From Saccoglossus kowalevskii (Eukaryota > Hemichordata > Enteropneusta > Harrimaniidae): 16,974 nt of DNA. Made by a program: the position numbers and the translations under genes. The notes beneath the pieces are model-generated. The model was not told where the DNA came from and searched no databases. It worked only from the letters and a program-made list of their open reading frames with translations. Positions 9,536 through 16,974 of the stretch are shown in pieces (position 1 is the stretch's first letter; each line of letters starts with the position of its first letter). The stretch lies in NCBI RefSeq assembly GCF_000003605.2, contig NW_003126920.1, forward strand, positions 13,615 through 30,588. Reading direction: 5' to 3'.

Positions 9536-10639
9536 TGCTGAAGTACAACATGCGAAGACTGGGAAAATACATACATATGCTATAACCTATCAATTCTGGG
9601 GTTTAAATCCAAAAAAAACTTGTTTTAGATGTGATGTGTTAATATGACCTATACCTAACTCAGTTTCTATTTGATATAATACTGTCCCCATACATGTAAA
9701 TTTTAAATTCTAAAAGACGCATGCCACTGTAAAATATAACATTCATTTTGGTGGGATGGTACACTAAGCAAGCTGTTGACTCTAAAAAGGAAATACGTTA
9801 TCCGTTGTCTAATTATTTGTTATGTATTTTATTTTAAATATTGTTTATTCGACATATTTCTATTTACGTATAGAAGTGCATATAAAGTACATATAGACAG
9901 TAAAAATTGTAAGTTCGGATTTTGTTTGTCTATGCAAGTTTTGTTTGTCTATGTCTACCTCTAGGCAAATCTTCCAGCCTCGATTATTGTAAATGGTCGA
10001 GACATGTACGCCCGCAGTCAAACAGATAAAATAGGAATGTGCTTACTTACACTGTATACGTGACTAGAATTTAAATCAATATTTGTCTTCGCAATACACC
10101 GTGTGAATGAATTTAGGCATTGCAATGATTATATTGGGTACACATAGCAAATATAATGTTTAATTGTTTCGGCGATGACATCGTAGTCTTTTTATGGGAA
10201 ATGAAGCCGAATGAAATCATTAAATTAACTAAATTAATGTCCACCCCCACTATAATTAAAGTGTTACCATAGCGAATTCACGTTCGTACATTCTGTTCAC
10301 ACGCCGTTGCACTACTTTTTAAAATCAACAACTTGCATGTTTAGGGTGGATATTATAAACATATATTACATGAATTTCATAAATAGATTGTTTACTTATA
10401 ATTATTGTATTTAGTAGTGACAACTTAGCAAGGCATCAACCGTGAGCCACGTCCCTGCTAATCACGTGATCGTACCAATGACTGCAGCAATTGGCTGATC
10501 GCAAGTTTACTCTGCCACGCTTTAGAGATTTGAGTTTTAAGATAGAGTTTTTAACTTTTGGTAAAAGAGGAGCAAAGGATAGCGAGGGATCACCTCAGCT
10601 GACTGTTTGGATGAATAAAGCTCGGTTATTTGTAATGAA
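9536..10639. other. AT-rich stretch without recognisable gene
   Basis: No conserved protein or RNA gene is seen. The sequence is AT-rich throughout, with scattered short open frames and no repeats of note. Confidence 0.5.
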
Positions 10640-10840
10640 CTTATGTGTATTCATTTGGATCGAACCTGGTATCTCTACGTGTAAGTGTTATCAGCCAAGT
10701 GAGACGAAGTCCCCCTTCCTCAACGATAGTGTTCATAACATATGGTGGAGAATCCTGGCATCAAGCCCGGTACCTCACATCATGTCATCCTTGGTGTTCG
10801 AGGGTCCCCGGATTGAAATATATCGTAGTTTTCTTTTCAT
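10640..10840 (-). repeat. Possible tRNA-derived SINE relic
   Basis: On the minus strand, GGTTCGATCC (complement of 10657-10666) matches the pol III B-box consensus exactly. About 40 bases upstream on that strand, a GTCTCACTTGG stretch resembles a tRNA D-arm. A second, weaker unit (complement of about 10758-10790) aligns with it: GATGACA…GAGGTACCGGGCTTGATGCC against GATAACA…GAGATACCAGGTTCGATCC. The T-stem does not pair well, so this is not a working tRNA. Two decayed tRNA-like heads in tandem, as in some SINEs, would explain it. Chance similarity is not excluded. Confidence 0.35.
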
Positions 10841-11105
10841 TTCGAACCTTTGGACATTGATCAATAGAGTCTGCAAACACAATTGTTGTTTGCGCAACGC
10901 GTCTAAGGCTTCATATAACCAAGTCGTGACTCAGGGGACACGGGAAGGTAAGGTCAACCACGGGATTCAGTGAATTTGTTTGTATTTTATATTATATGTG
11001 TTTGTCATCTGTTTATAAATTGTAATTATCTGAATCGTACCATCGCGTGGAACTGGTTAATTTCTCACTATGAACGCTACTTGCTACGTACTAACTTATG
11101 AGTAG

Positions 11106-11113
11106 TCGTAGTT
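11106..11113. repeat. Left 8-bp target duplicate of the MITE
   Basis: TCGTAGTT, identical to 11272-11279. Eight bases is the target duplication size of hAT transposons. Confidence 0.85.
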
Positions 11114-11271
11114 CAGTGGCGGATCCAGAGGGGGGCCAGGGGGCCATGCCCCCCGGAACGCATGAAAATGCATCTGGATTACGCATAGCATCGTCCGAAT
11201 CGCACGGTCCCGTGTCTTCGACTTATAGGCCTGGACCCCCCCCCCCCATACATTTTGCTAGATCCCCTCTG
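11114..11271. mobile_element. hAT-type MITE (158 bp)
   Basis: The element starts CAGTGGCGGATCCAG. Its far end, read on the other strand, is CAGAGGGGATCTAG, giving imperfect terminal inverted repeats with the CAG…CTG ends usual for hAT. It is bounded by a perfect 8-bp duplication. It carries no coding sequence, so it would depend on a transposase encoded elsewhere. The interior is very G/C-skewed, with G-runs near the left end and a C12 run (11236-11247) near the right. I recall the CAGTGGCGGATCCAG end as frequent in marine invertebrate genomes. Confidence 0.85.
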
Positions 11272-11279
11272 TCGTAGTT
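11272..11279. repeat. Right 8-bp target duplicate of the MITE
   Basis: TCGTAGTT, a perfect match to the left copy at 11106-11113. Confidence 0.85.
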
Positions 11280-12360
11280 AGTGTAACCAATATTAGCTGA
11301 TGTGCACAGATAAACATCGTGTCATGGAATTATTTATGGCATTGCGTAGATTATCAGACCAGCACAAGACACGACGTGACCACAACAGATACTGTTCATG
11401 AATTAGCTATTTTAATATTTAAATCAGGTTTACAATCGAAGGCATTCAGTGATTTCTCCGTAAATTTCATTATCAACCTCACTTGTATTTCAATATCTAA
11501 ATTTATGGGATGCCGTTTATGCATTAATTTGTATAGCGTTTTGTATATAGATGTAAACTGATTGTATGTAAAAAATGTTTCATAATTATTAAATGATATT
11601 CCAATACAATTACATGAAAATCATCATTAACGTTTATATTTTGTAATATTTTATATGCCAGAAGTTATTAATTATTTGAATAGTTTTATAAAACTATTAT
11701 ATATTCTTATATTATGATTGATCTCAGTTTCTTTATTTCTGTTTTGTTCTTGACTTTTAAGAAAAAGCTATTACGAAAGCCATGGATTGGCCTTCTTGGT
11801 ATTGTATGCGTTGACAAATAAAGTCTGTTGACAGCAGTCTGATGTATTATGCAGCATCAAATTAGTCCTAGGACTTGTTTTCAAAAACCGCTTACTGTGA
11901 TAATTTTAGCGGGACGGTCACTATGGGTACTCATCTGTGCCATAGTGTGCAAACAATTGTGGTGTTATTGTTCCTAGTTTTGATTATGCGAATTGATTTC
12001 TGATCTCACGCTGATCAATTTATTTGTCAAATTGACAGTAAAGCAATTACATTGATACTCACAGTAAAAACATAGACGAGTAATGATGGAACAACGCAAT
12101 GATGGCATTGTTTACGAGACACGTGCAACCAATCTGGTGTCGCTAAATCTAATTTATTGTATGTACTATACTTTATTCTACCGGTCTTTGTTTTTAATTA
12201 ATGTGATCTAAACATCCTTTGAATATAAGACCGTTGACACATCTGTTAAGATTTCAAAAGTGTCTTTACTCATCTCTGAGTACTTCAAGTCCATACAAGC
12301 TTTCATACGTTCTCGCTTCCATGTGTGTCACACGTTAATTTTTATTTACTATGATTACTA
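11280..12360. other. Non-coding stretch, no gene recognised
   Basis: An open frame of 80 codons at 11319-11561 has no family resemblance and lies in AT-rich sequence. An AATAAA near 11817 followed by a GTCTGTTG stretch could be a polyadenylation site, but no coding exon can be tied to it. Confidence 0.45.
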
Positions 12361-13060
12361 AGTAAATATTTAGTTGTGAAAGGCGATGTCGGAATCTCCA
12401 TATAATTTACAATGAATAACATTTTCCAAAACACTGAATAGTATGTGTTTATATGTCAGTTGTTACCACTGTAACTGTCGGTAAAATGTACACCGGATGA
12501 GATTGCGGCCTTGTTTCCTGTAAAATGTTGGTTTCTTGTTATTAACAAATGAGAGACTGTTGATGTTGATAGTTTTGTAACAATATGTCAAATAGCGTGT
12601 TAACCATATTCCTAAGCATATTCAAATAATTAATACTTCGGGCATAATTATCGAAGTCAAAAACTGGACGCTATTATTCACAGAACAGGTAAGCGTGGGA
12701 AATAAATAGTCTATATCCGGGTTCACTGTGTCATGTATTTATATACATAGACATTGTTCAGTATGAGCAATGCTGAACTCCTGCGACAATACAACTAATT
12801 GTGATCACCTGTTTCACTGACTGCACCCGAACCAACATAAAATATCACTGGTGAGGAGAGGGTATTCCCTCCCGACTTTTCTCCACCGGATCGGCGAAGC
12901 CAACTTTCACCTGGACATCAAAGGAAACACAACACCTTCATGTTTTTGACAGAGGTGTGGATCCCCGAGATGAAGACGACGTGGAGACGATTGCGTCCGA
13001 CATTTCTGATTTATCAATAGTCATGCGGGGTAATAGCCCTAAGAACAAAGATAGTGAATC
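12361..13060 (+). repeat. Direct duplicate, left copy
   Basis: This segment aligns with 15061-15880 in the same orientation. Block one (12361-12635 with about 15061-15330) is highly similar, including a long nearly identical stretch around GTTGTTACCACTGTAACTG. Block two (about 12684-13060 with 15457-15880) shares ACAGGTAAG, a CCGGGTTCAC string, ATATCACTGGTG, GCGAAGCCAACTTTCACCTGG, and the stretch that codes MTIDKSEMSDAI on the minus strand. Between the blocks this copy lacks about 90 bases present in the right copy. Relative to the right copy, the minus-strand frame is disrupted here by small length changes and a TGA. It is an old duplication or two insertions of one repeat. Confidence 0.8.
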
Positions 13061-13153
13061 CGCCCATCGGTTGACTCCCCAGCAAAAACGACATTGAACC
13101 ACACGTATACACTTATAGGCTGACTCCCTAGCAGCAACGATAGTGAACCACAC
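13024..13153. repeat. Short tandem array, about 43-49 bp period
   Basis: Two clear units (13062-13104 and 13105-13153) share TTGACTCCCCAGCA / CTGACTCCCTAGCA, then AACGA and GAACCACAC. A third, more diverged unit (13024-13061) has AGCCCT…GATAGTGAATCC. The array continues the left duplicate. The right duplicate has only one such unit, so the array expanded after the two copies separated. Confidence 0.6.
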
Positions 13154-14484
13154 CTATCGACTAACTATTGGAAGAGCCTGTCAATTCAAAGCGTATTATA
13201 GAACATGCCAGAGAATTCTGTCCTGTCGCGGCGAAACTCTTAATTCGTTCACTGACTAAGATAAAGGCAAAGACAATAAACTATTATCATCATGATTGTT
13301 ATTATTGCCCTCACGAACATGTATTATTATTCAACTATTTATAAACACAACTCAAAACCAATCAAATAAGTAACAGTACAAAATAAGTGATTACTTATTC
13401 AGAAATTTAAATGATTGCCACTTCACTTTTAGGTAATAAATACAGATTTCGTATTAATTACCTAAAAGTGAAGTTCTCTCAATATATTTCTTACAATATA
13501 TTGTGAGAATTGTATATTGTGAACATGTATTTACAAAATGTTACTATCACAGTGAACAAACAAACAAACAATGAAAATGGTGCTCTGCATAGTATAGTGG
13601 TGAGATAACATTATACTAGTATACCACGCACTTCCACAGCCCTCCTTGACTCAAAGTTTTTTAACATTCTCTTTTTTGGGATTGCCCTACTTTAATTTGC
13701 ATAATTTGATCCAAATCCTCGCATTTTTACTTAAAATCTATTTTAAATACCGATAAGAATCACAAATCAATATATCAATTAAATCAAACTAATTTGCTCA
13801 ATGTGTAGCATATGACTGAATGAACAAACTCGAAATTGGTCCCGGATTTTTGAAAATTACTCGGATATTTGTGACAAAGGTCATGAATAAAAATAGTTCA
13901 TGCTTTTAGCATAAAGTTTACAATTATGATTGGTCTAAAAATTAAAGAGGAGACAAGTGATCGCTATTCAATATATCAGAAAATAATCTCGTGTAGAACA
14001 TGTGTAGCATATTTCATTTTTCTACTCCAGAGTTGGAAATATCGATAGGTTTAGAAAAAAAGACTGTTAAACTCTTTGAAATGTCTGCATATCATGATTT
14101 TAGAGAAATCTACTCAATACGTGAACTAACATAATCGTAATAACATGTGTACCAAGTGTCACGCTACCACCTCAAAATGTGTGACTATCACAGTCTGCTG
14201 GATTAAACGTATGACGGTTCTAAATACATGGACACGTTGTGATTAAAACGATACTGTAAACTTAAATTATTTCCAACTGAAACAAGACATACGCATGATA
14301 TTTTTTTAAATGTGACGGCTGCAACTATATTTATTTTAAGGAAACTGACCTTTGACCTAGTGCATATTATTACTAAACATTATTAATTTTCTATCTCTGG
14401 TGGCAATAACCAGATATTTATTGAAATGAGGTGTTGCGAATGCGCTTTTAAAATGTCTATTTGGACATGCGCAATTCGAATCTC
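13154..14484. other. Region upstream of the TSP1 exon, non-coding
   Basis: No protein is recognised. The stretch holds the hairpins at 13420-13506 and a tRNA-Asp-like string near 13589-13606, described separately. The rest is AT-rich and probably includes the distal promoter region of the TSP1 gene. Confidence 0.5.
13420..13474. repeat. Perfect 18-bp inverted repeat (hairpin)
   Basis: ACTTCACTTTTAGGTAAT (13420-13437) is the exact reverse complement of 13457-13474, with a 19-base spacer. Directly after it, TCTCAATATAT (13478-13488) and ATATATTGTGAGA (13496-13508) form a second, slightly imperfect hairpin. No U-run or RNA-processing context identifies it, and it is not recognised as a known small RNA. 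Confidence 0.75.
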
Positions 14485-14492
14485 TGACGTCA
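14485..14492. promoter_or_regulatory. Full CRE palindrome upstream of the TSP1 start
   Basis: TGACGTCA is the complete CREB/ATF site. It lies 94-101 bases before the ATG at 14586, a plausible promoter position. No convincing TATA box is seen between them. The same 8-mer also occurs inside the exon (14872-14879), so chance cannot be excluded. Confidence 0.35.
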
Positions 14493-14585
14493 AAAGCAAC
14501 AGTGGGTAATAAAATCTAGTAGAGTCATAGCCAGAACGGCTTATCCTGTTTTCAATAACGACCGATCCCAAAAGGCATATTTAGT

Positions 14586-14925
14586 ATGAAGTTGTACCGA
14601 AAACTCATCGCAATTTGTGTCATCATTTTGATGCTTTCCGCATATTTTGACATCTCCGAAGGCTGGAGACGACGTAGATGTGGTCCTTCAAACTGTCAAG
14701 TTAGTGGATGGAGTGCCTGGGGTGCATGTTCGGTTCTTTGTGGCACGTCCGGTACACAGACAAGAACACGTTACGTAACTGTTGGTCAGAGTTGTGGCGG
14801 ATCGTGTCCCTACCATATGAGCGAATCCCAAGAATGTAACTACGCAAGCTGCAATGATCATGGGTTTCCACTGACGTCATCGTGTAGCTGTGAAGATGAA
14901 TGGTGGGATACGTGTTGTGATAAAC
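14586..14925 (+). CDS. Secreted thrombospondin type 1 repeat protein, first exon
   Basis: The exon codes 113 residues plus one base. Residues 1-26 are a signal peptide (basic MKLYRK, then a hydrophobic core to about 21, cleavage likely near SEG/W). The mature part opens with a basic WRRRRC stretch. Residues 37-89 form one TSP1 repeat with the WSAWGAC motif (42-48), a CSVLCG segment, TRTR after it, and CGGSC, six Cys in the expected order. A Cys-rich tail follows (CSC at 100-102, CC at 110-111), resembling the EGF-like ends found in invertebrate TSP1 proteins. TSP1 repeats bind matrix, glycosaminoglycans or other secreted proteins. The ATG is preceded by an in-frame TAA at 14556-14558 and has A at -3. 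The exon should end at C/GTAAGT (14925/14926), a phase-1 junction usual for extracellular modules. If it is unspliced, the frame would run to a stop at 14991-14993. Later exons are not visible. Confidence 0.8.
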
Positions 14926-15060
14926 GTAAGTTCGTTTTAAAACCCATGAGTAATATACCCAGTAACGTTTTGACATTACACTGTACAATTTAACAGATTT
15001 TTCACACTAAAACGCTTTAAACGCTTCGCTTAGTTTATATGATTAATAAGTGAATAAATA

Positions 15061-15880
15061 AAAGTAAAATGTAGCTGTGAATATCGATGTCCGAATCCCC
15101 ACTTAATTAACTTTGAATATCATTTTACAAAACACTGAACAGTATGTGTTTATATGAGAGTTGTTACCACTGTAACTGTCGGTAAAATGTACACTGGATG
15201 ATATTGCGGACTTGTTTACAGTAAGATGTGGGTTTCTTGTTTACTTACAAAAGAGAGACTGGTATTGATAGTTTTGTAACAGTATGTCAAACAGCGTGTT
15301 AGCCATATTTCTAAGCCTATTCAAATAATAAATTAACATCAGAATAACACCACCTACATTGTGTGAAATTTTCAAATAAAGTGAACACACCCGGGAAGTT
15401 ATATAACTTAACTCAAATGTCTTATTTCATACACAAAAATCATTGACTTGTGTACATACAGGTAAGTGTGAGAAATGAAAAGTCTGCATCCGGGTTCACC
15501 GTGTCATATAGATGGATTGTGCAAGCGGTTCATGAAATGACATGAACGCAACAGACATTCTTGACACTTTGTTATATGAACAATGCTGAGCTAAGTATTT
15601 GTGTTTTTCTTTCTTTGTTGTATAATAATCACAATAGCTCGCCCTATTAACTGACTGCACTCGATCCTACACCAATATAACATATCACTGGTGGGGAGAG
15701 GGTAATCCACCCCTATCCCATCAGCGAAGCCAACTTTCACCTGGGCATCGCAGAAAACATTAACGTTTTTGACAGAAGCGTGAGATAAAGACGACGTGGA
15801 GTCGATTGCATCTGACATTTCTGATTTATCAATAGTCATGCGAGATATTTGTCCTAGCGACAAAGCAAAGATAATTGTCG
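15061..15880 (+). repeat. Direct duplicate, right copy (in presumed TSP1 intron 1)
   Basis: This is the second copy of the segment at 12361-13060. It begins only about 135 bases after the TSP1 splice donor, so if that intron is real the copy is intronic. Compared with the left copy it carries extra sequence at about 15331-15456, which includes the outer part of an inverted arm, and at about 15505-15590, which includes a GTTCATG…CATGAAC hairpin (15528-15547). Confidence 0.8.
15406..15498. repeat. Inverted repeat, left arm
   Basis: The reverse complement of this arm matches 16025-16113. The outer ends are identical over 16 bases (ACTTAACTCAAATGTC) and the inner ends over CCGGGTTCA. The middle differs by a handful of substitutions and one 4-base gap. 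The inner third is also present in the left duplicate near 12684-12730; the outer part is not. Confidence 0.75.
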
Positions 15881-15887
15881 TCATCAT
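15741..15887 (-). CDS. Candidate first exon with signal-peptide-like start (hypothetical)
   Basis: Read on the minus strand from the ATG at 15887, the frame codes 49 residues, starting MMTTIIFALSLGQIS, a short hydrophobic stretch that could be a weak signal peptide. A Ser/Thr/Asp-rich part follows and the frame ends at CAG/GTGAAAG, a good splice donor (GT at 15740-15739), phase 0. Without splicing the frame continues to a stop at about 15591. The left duplicate (complement of about 12918-13060) keeps MTIDKSEMSDAI and the same donor, with two of the four base changes in the best-aligned part silent, but there small indels break the frame and no equivalent ATG is present. No family is recognised. 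It lies inside the inverted arms 15406-16113, so it may be part of a mobile element rather than a gene. Low confidence. Confidence 0.25.
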
Positions 15888-16024
15888 TTTCAAGTCGCCG
15901 TAAAAATATTGACATACCCAACAAACAAAGAGCGTATACAGCGTTTGAGAACACTGAGAGAACACTGCGGACAAAATTACTGAAGCAGAAATGCAGAAAC
16001 TACTGACCCGGATTCAGAGACTAA

Positions 16025-16113
16025 TGAACCCGGATTTAGACTTTTCATTTCCTACGCCCACCTGTACACAAGTCAATGATTGTTGTGTACTAAAAACGAC
16101 ATTTGAGTTAAGT
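16025..16113. repeat. Inverted repeat, right arm
   Basis: Partner of 15406-15498, 526 bases away. Just before it, ACCCGGATT…AGAC occurs twice in tandem (about 16006-16020 and 16029-16041). Neither arm has a clear flanking target duplicate, so the pair may be transposon ends or an inverted local duplication. Confidence 0.75.
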
Positions 16114-16974
16114 TTCAAGTCAAATTAAGGGAGAGATGCAGTTTATTTGGCTTGTTTTTTAATTGAGTAATGAGACAATGAAGATGGTATTATATATCCA
16201 GCATGTTATATATTTTCTGAAAGCTTATTATACAAACTTTGTAAAACTTGTCTTTATTTTAAATATCCAGAATGCGTTTTTGATTTTGGGTCAAAAATAT
16301 GCTTTTTTGGACAAAAGTGGTTTAAAAAAAATTAGCTCAAAAAGTCCGTTTGTGGATAAAATTACATCACTGGATACCTTGGTATACTACTAATTCGAAT
16401 GCGTCCACTCATCTCTCTAACGGCTTTCAAAGTCGCACAGCATGACCTCAAAGTTCACTCTTTTCTATTTTTGCATAATTTATATATCCATGTTAATTGC
16501 GGACTTGTTATTTTTGCTCCACTCGTCGTAATAAACTGTCCGGACGCATTTTGAAGGGGGAACACCTTGTCAATAAAGTGTGAAAATTTCGAGGCAAATG
16601 ATCAAAGCGTCTATCAGCTATTTTAATTTAAATCCCAAGAATTTTGTTCAGCGTGTCCAATCCCATTTTCCCACTGCAACATATTTGTTAAAAGAAATAT
16701 TTGAATTCTGTTCGTTTTTTAAGGAGGCAATTTTTTTATTTTTTCCGATTTTGGTAACGCCTTATTCAGGGATTTTCTAAGACAGTTGCAGACAATCAGC
16801 GCACGGATGTACGTACTAGTACAAAACATGCTGTTGTACTACCGGCGACGGTCGCTGCAAGGAGAGAGCTCCAGCTCCTAACGTAAAAGTTTTAAAATTT
16901 CGACCGGTTTTAAATAATTTGTGTTGGAAATCTGACATGACATGAGTGCAAAATTAAGGTGCATTTTCGAGCGG
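16114..16974. other. AT-rich end of window, no gene recognised
   Basis: Short open frames at 16163-16393 and 16580-16780 are AT-rich and without motifs. A small inverted repeat TAGTACAA / TTGTACTA is present (16817-16824 and 16834-16841). If the TSP1 gene continues, this would be intronic. Confidence 0.45.

Noticed and set aside
9372-9647. Plus-strand open frame rich in Phe and Leu
   Set aside because: It is the translation of the T-rich 3' UTR and A-tail of the LINE.
10491-10973. Plus-strand open frame of 160 codons
   Set aside because: It opens at a TTG, shows no domain, and overlaps tRNA-like repeat units on the other strand. Length alone is not enough in this composition.
14872-14879. 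Second TGACGTCA inside the TSP1 exon
   Set aside because: It lies in coding sequence well after the start, so a promoter role is unlikely; taken as chance.
14701-14988. Minus-strand open frame opposite the TSP1 exon
   Set aside because: It is antisense to a well-supported TSP1 coding exon.
1-16974. CRISPR arrays, rRNA genes, intact tRNA genes, bacterial operons
   Set aside because: None seen. Repeats present are transposon ends, duplicates and simple repeats.

Overview
The window looks like AT-rich genomic DNA from an invertebrate animal. It has long non-coding stretches, a first exon with a good splice donor, several decayed retroelements and a hAT-type MITE. The retroelement types (K02A2.6-like Ty3/Gypsy, L1-like LINE, a MITE starting CAGTGGCGGATCCAG) and a secreted TSP1 protein opening with an arginine run would suit a marine invertebrate such as a mollusc, brachiopod or lancelet. 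I cannot place it more precisely. No bacterial operons, rRNA genes or CRISPR arrays were seen.

Layout. Positions 1-770 hold the 5' end of a Ty3/Gypsy element on the minus strand: a 268-bp LTR, primer-binding site, leader and the first 52 Gag residues, leaving the window at base 1. From 771 to about 5670 I find no convincing gene, only small repeats and palindromes. Positions 5671 to about 7300 are a second Gypsy element, plus strand: a partial LTR and a Gag with CCHC zinc knuckles, broken by at least three frame changes. About 7325-9535 is a truncated L1-like LINE ending in an A15 tail. It is split by a 671-bp insertion (8488-9158) flanked by a direct repeat. That insertion resembles the LTR beside the Gag, so it is read as a solo LTR nested in the LINE.

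Positions 9536-12360 contain a possible tRNA-derived SINE relic (about 10640-10840) and a 158-bp hAT MITE with a perfect 8-bp target duplication (11106-11279). The rest of that stretch is featureless.

Positions 12361-16113 are the part most likely to belong to a living gene. A first exon at 14586-14925 (plus) encodes a signal peptide, one thrombospondin type 1 repeat and a short Cys-rich tail, and ends at a phase-1 GTAAGT donor. It lies between two diverged direct copies of one segment (about 12361-13060 and 15061-15880). The right-hand copy also carries 90-bp inverted arms enclosing a minus-strand, signal-peptide-like ORF with its own consensus donor. The remaining exons of the TSP1 gene must lie beyond 16974 or are not recognisable here.

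Apart from the TSP1 exon, and possibly the minus-strand candidate exon, every coding trace is a decayed mobile element. I see no multi-gene system working together.
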